From Antennarius striatus (Eukaryota; Chordata; Actinopteri; Lophiiformes; Antennariidae), in assembly GCF_040054535.1 (NCBI RefSeq), contig NC_090789.1, forward strand, positions 3,612,697 through 3,676,696: DNA of 64,000 bases, read 5' to 3'. Below the pieces are notes generated by a model that saw nothing but the letters and a program-made list of their open reading frames with translations, had not been told where the DNA came from and searched no databases. The position numbers were made by a program, and so were the translations under genes. This document shows, piece after piece, positions 32,501 to 47,300 of the stretch. Numbering within the stretch: the stretch's first letter is position 1; every line of letters starts with the position of its first letter.

Positions 32501-35500
32501 TCAAAGACGAAACAATCCAAAAACCCACCGTGAAAGGATAAAACCAAATGCTGCGTGTGTTTGTTTTATGGTAAACCCGGACTGGCTTCAACAACCTTAA
32601 CCTATTGATTTTACTTAACTCGACGGCATTGGAGGATATAAAGCAGGAAAACGTCTCTCGACTCTTCAAAGATCAAAAAAGGATTTTTCCGAGAAGTCCA
32701 ATCCCATAAAGATCACTGATTACAAAGCCAAACTAAAAAAAACCCTACATAATTACGAAAGATCAGGTACAAGAGCTTTCTCATCCAAACTCAATCCTCC
32801 TCTTTGTGGGATGCACACACTCTTACACACACACACATACACACACACACACACACTAATGGGGCACGTCCCAGCCGATCACGCACAGGTTATGGTAACA
32901 ACTCCTGACAAATCTAATCCCCTCTACGCTGAAGCATGATGGGTAAGCCGATGTGAACCCGATGATCAAAAGGCTGTGGGGTCACTGCCAGGCATCTGCC
33001 GGCTAAACATCACCTCCGATTGATGCCTACAACAAAAGAGCGCCGTTTCAGCGAGCTATTACTCAATATTTCCATCATGTTATTTAATCTACACTCAAGC
33101 AGCACGCACAGAGGATGCTGGTTGTTAGCCTTTACCTTTAACTTCACTCAACTTAACGTCGGGGGATTCCAAACGCAGCAAACGGTGAGGCTTAATGCTG
33201 ACAGGGATGGAAAAATCATTCATTATCTTCAATAACATTCAACGTCTGCGGCAACGAACTTGAGGGAAGGAGAAACGAGACCTCCCGTACCGCTCCTTGG
33301 GTAAAAAATAAATAAAATGACTGGCAGGGATTCAGTGCCAGGTTTTCGAGAGTTGTAAATCTACATTCTGCATGTAGAAAACATTAATAAAAAGTGTTTT
33401 ATCCGGGAATACCTCGGCTGAAACTCCTACGTCTGTGGCTCCAGCCAGCAAAGAGGTCAGAGGTGCAAAGCTGACTCAAGAGTGACTCCTGCATTCTGCT
33501 CCATGCTGATGTGTGCATCCATCTGTGTGTGTGTGTGTGTGTGTGTGTCACGAGGAATGCGGTGCTAAATGTGGTTGGAGATACATCCAAACAGGTCCTG
33601 CACAACCTCTCCAGACAGGCGCGGGTCGGCTACTTCAAGCAAGCCACGATAACTGTTTCAACCGCGTGAGCCATCGCTAATCTTTTTCACATCCACGGGA
33701 CGATCTCAGAGGAAACTCGGCCACCCATGGAAATGAACCCCAAAGTTTGTGGTTTGTTCCACTGGGGGGAGGAAAACGAACAGACCGATTAGGAACCATC
33801 CAGCTCGCTCGCGTCTGGTTCTGGCCTCACGCTGTTCTTGTGCTCACAAAGCGAAGGAGAAAGGGAAAACAATCTTTGATCCACCAGAGCCCGGCTCCAG
33901 TTAACCAAAGCTGTTAAGAAAACACCCTTTAAAGTCGTCCGGCTTTTCCAGCATAACCTATAAAAGACAGGAATCCAACAAGTTTTACGAGCCACCATTA
34001 GGGCCGCTCCTTGCACACTTGCTCCTGGAAGGTCTGTCCGGAACTTGACTTGACGCAATGGTCAACGAAAACCAAAGAGGACGTGGAAATGAAGTCTCCA
34101 GTCATTTGGATGCTGGATAATTACCTCTGGAGTGGGTTACGTCATTGGAGACGTCGATTTGAGCGACTGTACAAAAGGATCACTCAAGTTTTTACGTGAA
34201 ATTCCATCAAGTCACTTCCTGGACGCTTATGCCCAAGAAAGAGTCCATTCAAAAATTTCAGATATCTTGCTTATAAAAACATATACACGTGGAAAAACAC
34301 GTGCACGGACAAACAGCAACGCTTATGTAACTTCCTCTAACTCTTGTCGGTGCAGGTGTAAACATTCGCTCCTGGCGTTACACAGGTGAACATTAACAGC
34401 ATCGCCAGAACACAGACTGCTAAGCATGCCTGTTGCCTTGGCGACATTCCAAACGGAGCTGAATGTGCTGTCGATGAAGGCGTTTGGTGCCTGCTTCATG
34501 TGTGACATTTCACACAGGCTTCGGTGCGAGCTGGACGGCCATGCAACTTTTTGGAATGATGGTGTCAAAACTCAAAAACCAGTCCGTGTGTGACTGCATG
34601 TGAACACGTTGGTCTGTGTGTATCCGATGGGGAATCTCTGCGCAGGAACTTGCAGAAAACATCATAAAAAGCTCCAAACTCAGTCGTTTCTACAGAAAAG
34701 CGTGCAAAAAAAAAAAAGATTGTGAAACATAACTTCACGAGAGGAAATCCTTGATGTTACGTGCATGCGAGAGGCAGCAGTAGCAACGCCCTGCTAACAG
34801 CTTCAGCGGCGGCCTCTCGGGGGTGTGACCTGTTGGTAATGATATTTTTACTGCGTGATATAACCTAAACACGAGCAGCACAGCTGAGGAACTTATAAAC
34901 ACACACTCCTAACGTTCTGCTTTTGCGCCAGCAATGAGGCCAGCCTCAGCGGTAAAACACGATGGGGGGAAAATACAGAGTATAACTGCTGGGTGTCGCT
35001 CGGATACGGACTTCTAATTAAACGCTGCATGATGGATTTAGCACACAAACATGCCTCTATCCATTTTTTTCCTAAATTTCCAGGTTTTTTTGTGTTGAAT
35101 GGGTGTTTCCGGCCCGACTATTTTTGGCTGCTGATCAGTTATTTCTTGGTGACTTTGTTGGTGGAATATCTTAATGAGGAACTGGGCTATCTTGGGGGAG
35201 GTTTGTGTTGTCTGATTGGCATTTAGTTAACAAATATTCAAGTTGTACTATATTTAACTTCCAAAAGCGTCTGTTTGACCTAAATCATGAAAACTACTCG
35301 TTTCGGAGATCGTCAACTTGCAACTCGTAATCGTTTCTTGCACGCTAAAGCTGCAGCCCACAGCCTGAAACGGCCCGTTTCTCTGCTCTACCACACATCC
35401 AGCTCTGGTCCATCCATGCAAGTGACATTCCTGCACCCCGACAACCCCCCCACCACCACCACCACTCCACCCCAGCTCCCATCATGCCTCTCAGCCAAGC

Positions 35501-36627
35501 GTGACAAAGTGCTCAGTGACAGGAGAGGCCATAATCACAGAGAGGGAGAGATGAAGCACACAAGAGAGAATAGTGAATAGTGCTAGACTCTGCTGCCTTT
35601 TGCATTAGGTCACTTGATGCTGTGGCAGTGGACTTCATTCCTGGGCCCCACAGACACACACACACACACACACATACACATAAAGAGCTGTAAGTTCTTC
35701 ACTTTCAAAAACCACCAGGAATATGGCATTAAGTAGACGGGGGTGAAACAACGACTGACACACAACCCTGCAGGAGGAGCTGAAGACAATGCAGTACAGT
35801 AAGCGTGTGAAACATCCTTCCTCTGGACAACATTTGAAACTTTTTGTGCGCCGTTTGCATTAGAAAAGAGACAATTTAATGAAATGCAGAGCGCTTGGTA
35901 ACGCTTTGTCTTCATGGCGTGGCTTCAGAAATCGCTGGTTTCCATGATTCTCCAGCGGTTTCATACAACACAGCCAAAACACTGCAGAATGAGCTGAATA
36001 GTGAATTCTTACTCCGCTCTGATGCAAATGAGCTGCAGCAAATACTTAAACAGGCGTTTGTCCTCCGATGCACGGGTTTCCACATTGGTGGATGTTAAGT
36101 GCATGAAGAGAACTTCTCCAATGAAAGGAACTGATCAGTAAAGCCAACACTGGGCTCTTCTCCTCCCCACCGGAGACAGTCGGGGGCTGATTCCTGCCAA
36201 AACACTAAAGCTAACACGGGAAAGGAATTCAGAAAAAAAACAGACTAAAGAACTTTTTTTTTTTTTAAAGATGCAAACACATTTCACATTCTTGTCGATG
36301 TTGTGGAGAAGGGCACGGTTATTTAGCTTCATAGAGTACTTTTTACAGCGTGTTACGATCTGACCAACGCTCGCTCTGCACACTAGTGCAGAACACGCAT
36401 GACTGCACTGCTTCTATAATATAAGCCAAGTTTAATTTTAAATCTGTGCATTTATATAGTTTCCTGCAGAGTATACAGAAATAAAGAGCAACTGGGATTA
36501 GGTAAAAAACAACAAAAAATTAATCAGGTGTGACTCAAGTGAAAGTTCTGAAGACATCTACCCTCCTGATAGAAATCAGGCGGTGCTAAACTTTTGCCTG
36601 TGTGTATGTGCCAGGCAGCGCATGGCA

Positions 36628-36677
<50 letters not shown>

Positions 36678-36823
36678 ATCCTCCAGTCCTAGCCCTCTTT
36701 TTCCTGCTGGACTGCACATCTGGTACAAGTTAAAGGGAGTAGCTTCAACCGCTCTGCTCCGCCTGTGTGGTTGGTAGGGGAGGATTCACAGGTTTACCAT
36801 CCTCTGCAGGTATCACAAACCTG

Positions 36824-36872
<49 letters not shown>

Positions 36873-36955
36873 ACAAGTAACTTTGTGTGGGGACAAATTG
36901 GAAGAGGGACAGAGAGAGGTATTTAATCAAGGAGGAGGAGACGAAGAGATTAACC

Positions 36956-37011
<56 letters not shown>

Positions 37012-37117
37012 GGGGGCAACAACATCAAAGTGAGGTAGAGAAGGGTGATGGAGTAGACAGGTCTTGCGTTCCTCTAACCTCTCAAAAACAACCTCCATTT
37101 CAGCAGTGGAGTACCGC

Positions 37118-37166
<49 letters not shown>

Positions 37167-39584
37167 CTGCCTCCGGGGTGTGACATACTACTGCTTCTGG
37201 GTTTGATTCCCCTCTGCTGAGCACATGTCAGCTTCAGACTGAAGAAACACACGCTGTAGATTTAAGGTCCACAGAGTCTCCACTGACATCTGGCCCCCGG
37301 GTCTGACCTCGCCGCTCACGCCCGGCGAGGAGACGTCACAACGCGTCACCACAGAACGAAACCAATGGAAACCTTTAGCTTCACATGAGCAGAGCTTCAC
37401 GCAGAGGACGGGGATCCTGCTGTGACCCTGATGACCCAGCAGGACCGATTGGACTGGAGTCCTCGCCACCTGTCTGGCCTTCTGTTGGTCAACGTGAAAC
37501 CATTATGTGTGTGTCTGTGTGTGTGTGTGTGTGAGTGAGAGAGGTGGATAATTAATAGAACCAATCATCCAACACCGCTCCACAAAAGAGTCACTGTGTT
37601 TGGCTCTGAAACGCTAAAGAAACTGAATTCCAAACCAAACACGACACCGGCAGCTCCTTGACCATCCAATAATATTTAATGAGCCGCGGGTCGAAAAAAT
37701 GTTTGCTCTCAATTGGATTTCCTTAATGAAAAGTCAAGTGTTTATGAGGCCTGTGTGGATGAGAGTAGTTATGAAAATTAATATTTATCCAGTGGTGAGA
37801 TTCTTCTGAATATTAAGTATCAGCAAACACCTCAGACATTTATAATCACACGTTTTAGCGCTAACACAAGAACATCAGTATCTGACAGTCAGCTATAGGA
37901 CCTAAAGCATCAATCAAATTTAAATACTATGCATCATTTCAATTTTTCTGTCCTACTTTATCTCCTCCACCTTGATCCTTCTCAGCTTTCAGGCCTGATC
38001 TCACCTGAACACACTTTCCTAATCCTCCACCAGCTGCTGGTGATGACAAGCAGCAGAGGAAGATTAGCATCGGTGTCACCGGTCGTGTCAGCGGAGTTGA
38101 CATCCGATCCGACAGGTAAACCCAAGCGGGAACTTCGTAACACCTCTGAGTCAAACTGAAGTTTATTTGTTTTAAACCTCCGGCTTAAGCGAAAACAGAA
38201 CGACGGAGAAACGGATCAGATCGACGAACGACGTCTCGCTGAGAAGTTCTTACGCCAACCTACAGGAAAAATAATCCTTTGTTATGGAGCTTCCTCTGGA
38301 GACGTTCATGTCGTTCACACTGAGGGCTAGAAAAATAAACCTTCATGTTACGACTCGATTCATAAACGGCCAGAGAAAACGTTGCCTTCAAAAGCCTGAA
38401 TGATCTCATCCTCGAGGAGTCACGCAAAACCTTTTGTCTACCGATATAAAAAGAATCTATTCATCAATATCTTCAAAATTTATCTTGACATTCCTGTTTG
38501 TAGTAGATGGTACCAAAAGTAATTTAAACGTGTTAGACATGTGATGACGAGTCAATCCCAGAAATCTTAAACCGAACCGTTCCTGATTGGTTTATTCTAG
38601 CGTGTGACCCAATAACCCGACCGTCACACAGGTCAAAGGGCAGCCCCTTTCCCGGCCTCCAGGTGAGCCCACCCTTCCCCCTCTCTCTCTTTTTTTTTTT
38701 TTTGGTGGGTGCGATTTCGCAAAACCCTCTGCAAGCTCGGACAGGCGTCTGCACCTGAAACACTAACGCCGCCGCTTTCACAACCACAAAGCGTATCGGA
38801 GCACTTCCTGTGTGCGCTGACACATATCCTCGGCTCTTCCCGCTCCAGTTGTGGATTACTTCATCTAGTCTCTACGGCCAAATCACACCTCCCGCCCCCC
38901 CCCCCCCCCCATTTCCCAAAACATCACCCCACCCCCACCTCTCCAACACACACACACACACACACACAACTGTGGGAGCATTTCCACTTGAGCTGTCAGC
39001 GGCCATTGTTTCCGCAAGTCTCTAGGAGACAATTCAAATCAGGATAAGAGTCGGGGCTCAGGCCTGCCCTCCTCCATTCTTTTCCTTCCTCATCCATCCT
39101 GAACTGCTGAGTCGGTGCGATTCAACCTCCAAACTTGTGGCGTACGTAACCGAGGGGGGTGGGGGAGCCTAACAGCATCTCATCGTCCTCTTCGTCATCC
39201 ATCTCTGACAGCCCCCCCCCCCCCCCCACAAGCATTGGGTCAAGGACACATGAGAGAACGAGCTTTACTGTAAAAAGGAGGCTTTGGCTGCACCAGACGT
39301 ACAAATATGAGAATAATCAATTACATTATTGGTCATTTTCATTGATGCTGAATCAGGTTTGCAGTGGATGCTGCCCAACTCATCAGCTGATCAACTGATC
39401 AGCCAATCGCTGGCTTGTCTGGCTCCATTCTAGCCAATCAAGTGAAGGTTCTGGGTGAATAACAGCCAGACTGGTGGTGGTGGGGGGGGGGCACAGCAGC
39501 TTGTCCCATTGTTTTAGCCTAATGACCTATATATGGCCAAGATTTATAATGCCTTTTAGTCAGCTGAAATTGTTCCATGAGCAC

Positions 39585-39626
<42 letters not shown>

Positions 39627-41322
39627 TTCCATAACACACAAGAAAGTAGAATATTCTGGAAAAGATTTCAAAGATAAAAACAGAATTTTGGAAACCACAT
39701 GAAATGAATCTAAAATCTGACCCTGCTTATTCTTAAAACCAACAACATCACGGCACCAGACAAGAAACTCTAAACACCGACTTCCTCCCAGCAGATCAGA
39801 TTAAACTAATTCAAGGAAAAATACTAAAATGTTCAAATCGCTGAACCCCTAAACCAAACACAAACAGACACGCAACAATCCAACAACATAAAACTTCAGT
39901 TGTTGCATTTGTCCGACGCCCAAAGAGTCGTGTCTGAACCAGCTTCCCTCTTTCGTGGATCTGATTCTGGACGGTTTAGTTGACCCTGGACAGAAGGTCA
40001 CAGAGGCATCATCCAGGGGCAATAAATGACATCACATGCTACATGCTGAGCATATCTGATTTGATAACTCTCTGTGTGACTTCACTCTCCAGTATTAACA
40101 GTATGCGGTGCACCTCCCATGAGCACCGGCGGCGGTATGCACGCCAAATTCCTTTGGCTTCAAAGCGAAGCTGCGAGTCAAGAAACCTGCTGGAAGCGGA
40201 CAGACTTCCTTGTTTCAACGTTAGCATAATTTGTTAGCATGAGTGTGTTGGAGAGACTGTTCACACCTGTTATCGACATGAATCCCCTGTGATCCGATTA
40301 CGTGTGAACAGCCCTGATGACAGATGTGGTGAAGGATTACCTACCGATATCCATTTTGATTCAAACAGAAAAGGAAATAATGTGTTTGGGCTCATTTTTA
40401 AGTAGCAGATGTTTCGACAATCAACACGCCAAGATCCCTTCAAAACTCAAGATCGACCATGTCCAGACACCAGGTGTGAACGGAGTCGTTCCTGCGGTGA
40501 TACCAGGTTCAAACGGGCTGGTAAATGTGGATGCTGGGAAGACAAACCTACCAGCGTGTGTGTGTGTGTTTACAGCGGTGAGTGTGTAAGCAGCTGGGAA
40601 GCAAACTCCCTCCTTTATAATTATGGACTCCCAAAAATAACCTTTTCCACAGGCCATGCTGGGTTGATGTTGAGCTGGAAGCCAAACGCTCGGCGTGCCA
40701 AGGCCAGGAAGCGAGGCGTTATCTCGTCGTACCAACGTTTCGCTGATTACAAGATTATGAGAAGGTAGAGATAATTAGCCTTGCATAAAAGACCAAAAGA
40801 CACTCGGGATTCTGTGGGAACTCTCTGAATGATTACAGACGTCCAAACTGATGATATAATATCTTTGGCAGTGATATAGAAGTTTATTTCAAGCCAAAAC
40901 TACTCGCTCTGAAAATCTGAGGGAAAATAGGATTTCCTCAAAAGACACAAATCCTTTGTTCAGGCTCCTACATGCGTTAATAAGCTCTGGCGAGGTGCAT
41001 TGTTTGTCTATTATCAGGATTACACAAAAACAAGAAACCTATTTCCAGTCCAGGACCCCTGAAATATTGTTGCAGACCTGCAAAGGCGACATTATTAGAT
41101 TGTGTTTGGTTTGACTTTTTCTGCTTTTACACAAAAACCGTTGAGCTGACTTCTATGACTCGGAAAAGTAGCAGAGAAACGTTCAGGATCCAGATAGAAG
41201 ACCAGTTCTCTATTCTATGGTTGTTAAAAGTAGATATTATTGTGAGATAGTTTTGTTCCGGGAGCTGGAGAAACTCGTATGACTGTTTGGCCTTGGCTGA
41301 AATTTACGTGCAACTGATTCTA

Positions 41323-41369
<47 letters not shown>

Positions 41370-44300
41370 TTGTGATTCTTGCAGCGTTACACACAAAGCA
41401 TGCCCGGCCTTGTCCTGCAGCAGAGCTGTAATTAAGGAGGAACTGTAGGCTCGCTACAAATCGTCTCCGCACAAACCAGCAACTCCTCCCTCAAAAAACC
41501 CACTAACATCCACCCAGCATCCATATTCCCTGCTTTCTGCAACCCCCTCCCAAAAAAAAAATTCAACCTCGCGGCTGGGTTCTAAACTTTGCCTGGGAAT
41601 TTTCCACTGCATACTTCCCATTCTTTAATGTCATCTCTGCCCAGTGAAACCTGAATAAGTGAACCTGATGGACTGAAAGAAACACAGAGTACAATAATTT
41701 CACTACTACAAAACAAATAATGAAAATTCAGTAGAATATTCTGAAATAAACCAAAATCATCAAGCAGGAGTAAACAGATGTACTAGAACAAAGTTTATTC
41801 CAGGGGTGTCAAACTCTTTTTCACTGAGGGCCACATTAGCATAATGGCTAACCTCAAAGAGCCCGATGTAACTTATAAATGTAACTCAATGTAATGTAAA
41901 ATAAATGTAACTATGCCTTAATGTTACATAAGTAAATTTATTACAGGTTAGTTTATGAAACCCTCATATCTCCATCAATCAAGGATCAAACTATCCAAAG
42001 AATAAAGAAAAATAACATCAAACCCAAGTTAAGACTTTTGTATAAAACGTTTGTCCAAGTTAAAATGGGCTGAATTACTGCATTGTGGGAAATGTAGTTT
42101 TGGTCAAAACACACTTTTGATCGATTTTTAGACATTGGCCTTTTATGCTGTCTTGGGCCACATTAAATGAAGTAGCGGGCCACATTTGGCCCCCGGGCCT
42201 AGAGTTTGTCACGTTATTCTATCAAGGTGAGGCGAAACAACATACAACCAACCAGACGAATTAAACACACACATGCCTGGAAATCCAAACCCTAACCCAT
42301 CACAGGATCTCATTCCACTTGCATCCCATAAACCAGAGGAAATAAATACGGTGCAGAAGTATTTCCAGTTTGTTTTCCCTCTTATGAAGGCTCCTGTTTC
42401 TGAGGAGTGGCCGCGGTGGCGGAGGAAGTTGTTTGTTTGTCCCAGAAGGAGCAGCTGCATTCATCACATCCAGAATCCAATTTCCAGAGTCGGCGTCTCT
42501 GGGCTTATTCGGCTGCAGGATGGGCTCGGTTTCAACTCGGCCACCGGATTCTTGTGAAATCATAACAGAGAGTCTGTCGAGGTGTGATCGCGCTCCCCAA
42601 TGGAGAGCAGCTCCTTTTGACCCGTAACGCAAATCTGCTGCATCCCAGGGTAAACATCCACGTCGAACACTGGAGGATGCATCATTGTGGTTTTATTCTC
42701 GGGGTAAAATTTCAACTTTTCCTGACAATACATGATTATGTCAAACCATAAAAGGGGACGTAGTTGACTCTGGGTCTGAGAGAAGCAAAAATACACCCAT
42801 AAAATGCTAATCCAAGGCGACGGATGATAGAGTTCTCTCAGACAGACAACTCCAGCCCCGCAATGTCTGGAAAACGGCATTGTGGGAGAGCGAGGAGGAG
42901 GAGGGGGACGCAGTTCAAAGTGGGGTCGTAAACCGAAATGAAAGCAGCGACTTAGGAAACACAAACACCAATATAGTTCTGCCGAACACGCCAGCCCTTA
43001 CCAGTTTAATTAAAACGCAGAACCGCCCCTGCTACGTCCCCACGACGGAGAGAGAACGGCGGTCTGCAGAGATTCGACATGCAATTCACTTTTTTTTATT
43101 GGCAAATACCGAACGAGTCTGCAGGATGACAACGAGACGCACAACGGGTACAAATTAGATGTAATAGAAAATGGAATGGAGCGCGTGTGCGTGGCTCATA
43201 TCGGACTGCATGTCTAGCATGGGTGTGTAGCCGCGTTGTTTGTCTCTTTTCATTGCAGCTGACATAATTTACAACATTGTTCAAGCTGGTTCGCAGTCAG
43301 ACCTACAAAGAGAAGCAGCTTCCCCATCAGACATGGCTGCCGCCGCCGCGTCAGGCTCCTGGCAGGCATCGGGCCCTTCCATCACACTTTAACTACGGCT
43401 GGCATTGTCTGGAGACAAGCACAGAGGAGGCCACACACAGGTTTTTATTGGATGGAGAGCCCACACACACTACCTAAATGGTTTTAATGGTGAGGAAACC
43501 TTCCTTCCCCCCCCCTTGTTGTGGGGACCTGGATTTATTTGGTACGGCGTGGAGATGTGGTGACACACATTAACACACCCAAAGCAGGAAATATTTCCAA
43601 TACCAACGAGTCCTCAAACGCATCGCCTGCCTGAGACGGGGCGATTTTTTTTTCCGAGCCGGTGCGTTTTTTTGCGTGCCGTCGGTGCGAATGCGACCCA
43701 GATGTGTCATCAAAGCTTATAGAACTCTCAATGAAGGCTTTATGTCTCCTGCTGTATAGTAACAGGACATTAGCTTGTGCCCCCCCCCCCCATATCTGCA
43801 TGGGTTTCCCCTTTTTCTCAGAAAATTCCTGTTGCCTCATTGCAACAAGAGGATAAAAGCCAGACCACAGGATGGAGGTGGACTCAACCTGCCCCGTCCC
43901 CCCTCCCACTCCGCCTCCATCGTTTTACTGTTAGACTGACTCCCGACTGTCTGCCCTGCCGCCCCCTCCCTCCTTCACTTTTGCCCTTGAGTCATGCCTG
44001 AACTCGAACAAAAAAAAAGAAAAAAAAGTATGAGGGTCGGTTTAAGCAACTACCTAAAAATTGCATTCTTGACCAGGAGCCAGGATGATCAGACGGACAC
44101 GTTTCGCGGTCGCGTCCAGCCGATGGGAATTGCGCACTTTCTCCACGTCTATCTGGGGGAAACGGGAAATTTAGGGCAGGGCGGAGATGCAACAAAGAAA
44201 ACAAAAAGCCCATGAGAGAGAGAGAGAGTATAAAGAAAGATAGGATGTAACTGACATCCTGAGTCTTCTTTTCGCTTCCAGGAGCAGAGAGTTCTGCGTT

Positions 44301-47300
44301 TGCAAGTTGTTCCACAGCGAGACCTTTCAGTCGAGCGTCTCCTTCACCGCGTCGCCCGAGGCCACGTTCTGGTACCGAATACAAAGGCCAGAGGTAATGG
44401 AAGTACAGCACAACAGGCTACACTCAACCCATTCGCAATGACTCAGAATTTTTCTCTCTCTTTTTCTTTAAAGTACGTCGTAAAAGCGCAGTGCCTCTGC
44501 GTGACCAAAACAGGCCTGGTGGAATGAGGAAGATGGCGCTCGCATGGGCGGCGTGCAAAATTATGATCCATCAAACAGATAAGACAAATACAGAGAGACA
44601 CAGCAAGAGGTCTATTTTAACCCAGATTATTATTATGTAATCATAATGGTTATATAATTCAAAAATGTACATTAATAACCAAAGGCAACCCCGCATAAAA
44701 AGATATTTCCATTTGGACATTTAAAGATTTAAAACTCAGCCTTGGGTGAATTTTAGTTTCCAGATTCTGCAGGAAAATAAATCCTGATAAACTTTTAGGG
44801 GGTTAAATTCAGAGCAAATTTGCGATAAAATAGGTTCTGACAGTAAAGCTTTCCGATTTTGAGTTTTTCAACACAAGACGTCTGCTTCCAATCAATGTCT
44901 TTCATAAAACAAAGAAAGATTTGATTCACAATTTGATTGAAACTTCAATCCTTCAAACCACAAAAGCCCCACACAGAAATAACAAACAGCCTCCCACCAA
45001 ACCCCCGTTTCCATTTTGGAACATTTTGACTGTAATGTTTTTTGGCATCAGGCTACAGTCCAGGGTTTCTGGGAGAGAGACACACTTTCAATTTCATTCA
45101 ACAGACAAGTGTCTGGATATTTCTGATTTCAACAATACAAAAAAAGAACCGACCACATCACAAAGAACCAAATTTAGCGAGAGGAGTTGACCGGAGTTCA
45201 CCCGGATGGCTGCTGGCAGCCAGTGAGACTCCATAGCTGTAAAGGTCGGGTCGTGTCTGGTTTAGGTCAAGCTCTGCGCTTCATCCCCGACATCTCAAAA
45301 ACCTGAATGTCAAGAGCTTCAAATAAACTCGATTAGTATGCTGGAATCATTAACCTTTCAGCACCAACGCTCTAATTTATGCTCATTACTACTCTGTCGG
45401 ACCATACCGAAGGGTTAAATATAGACGATTTTATTCACAACTGACCAAGTTTCACTTCTGTGAGCAACAAATTTTTAATTTGAGCCAAAATATGAAGCCA
45501 ATGTCGAGGCAGCGGCAGAACAAAGCTCGCAATTGTTTGATCTCCAAGCGAATGTGCGGTCCAGAGAAACGGGATTCAGTTTTAACTGGCACGACAGCTG
45601 TCGGATTCTTTTTATTTGTGCCACATCTCTCTCTTTGGTTTGGCCCAATGTGGATATCTGGAACTAGTTTTCACAGGTGTGGAAGGCGGTGGGTTCGCTG
45701 TGGCCGTGAAGCCATGCAGACTCGACCTCGGCCAACCTTGTCAGCTCTATTTATTTAAACTTTTAGCCCTTTGCCAAACAGGGGTCCTCGCTCTTTGTTG
45801 AAAGTTTAGTCTGTGTGCAAGCCACTGGCAATTTCTGCAAAAACAACTGAATCTTGACGCTAAAAGGACGTCTTCAAAAACATTCCTGGCTTTGCTTGGG
45901 TTCAAGGATGATTCTCTCAACCACTACCAACATTAAATTCTCTGGAAAAGAGTCCAGTGTCCATTTCCAGCCTAGATTATCTCCTGTACGGTGTTCGGTC
46001 TCTTATTGCTCAGAATTTGAATAAATTTGAATGTATGGAAAACTATGAATGAAGAATTTGTACTTCAGTAAGCAGAAGTTTTTTCTCAAGATTGAAGTGC
46101 CATAACCTTTTGTGATAAAAATGTCAGACCGTGAGGCAGGACGAGACACAGGAAGCTAAAAGCTGAGTAAACACAAGGGTGCAGGACTTGCGTTGTAATT
46201 GTGAGGCCACGTGTGTGTGTGTTTGTGTGTGTGTGTGTGGTTAGGATACGTCAATGCAATTCCCTTTGTAGCTTTTGGTCACGTCCAACTGGGAGGAGCA
46301 GCTAATGTAGATCAAAAACTATCTCAGGAGGAGCTGGAATGAGTTGGAGAGAGACCGATAGAATTCCTGCCTGCTAAACCAAGCCAGAGGTGACTCCAAT
46401 GGATGGATGGCATTTCTCACCTGTCCACAAATGGATGTGCCTCAATGGGAAATGTATTGCCCAGTCTAGAACTGATTTGTTGTTGGATAATTCAAGGTGA
46501 AAGACATGAACCTCCATATCTTATGGATTTCTCACATCCTACTAGTACAGATTTGCGTCTTTAGTTTTAGAGCCAACACAAATATCTTTTCGTAAGAGGA
46601 GGCTGCATTTTTTTACTGACCAATCATTAAATTAAAAACATTATCGGTACTGTTTAAACATTCCAGTCCAACTCCAATATCAATTTCACTTACTCAAATT
46701 TTTGTGTGTCAATGATCGCAAGACAAACAGACCGCCTATGGGTTCGAGTCTTGTGCAAACAGTTCAAGGGAAAGGCTTCGGTCTACTGCGGGTGCAAACA
46801 GATTCTGAACTGTTTCAGTTAGCTTTCTACTGGAGTGCAAGTGAAACTTATCAGAACTGAATTCACCTGCTGGCCAACATGATGCAAAAAGACTGCAATT
46901 GCAATCGGCGATGCTCGACCCTTATATATTTAAAACATTGGACAAATTGCCCAACTTAAAACAACAAAAGATGCAATCCTTCACCTTTGTGACTGCTCAA
47001 ACTGGAGTTGATGAAATTGTATATAGTTGGCTAACAAACCACAAAGCACAGGACTGTAATATGTAGGTTAAGTCAACAAGCAGCTGTCATTGCCCACAGG
47101 GAGGGACAGGCATCATCCACTGGATTACTGCTGTGTTGTCATAGAACTGCTGCTGAACACGCTCCAATGAGCTTTCCAACAATTACAAGCTAAGCCCAAA
47201 AGATGAAAACACCTACACAACTAAGACAAATGCACATGCATATTCAAAAGCACACATGCTTGCAAATATAAGCCAAGAAACATCTCTTTTCTGATCAAGA

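Noticed and set aside
36745-37224. A long minus-strand frame with many His-Thr repeats
   Set aside because: It is a translation of CA/GT microsatellites, which stay open in all frames.
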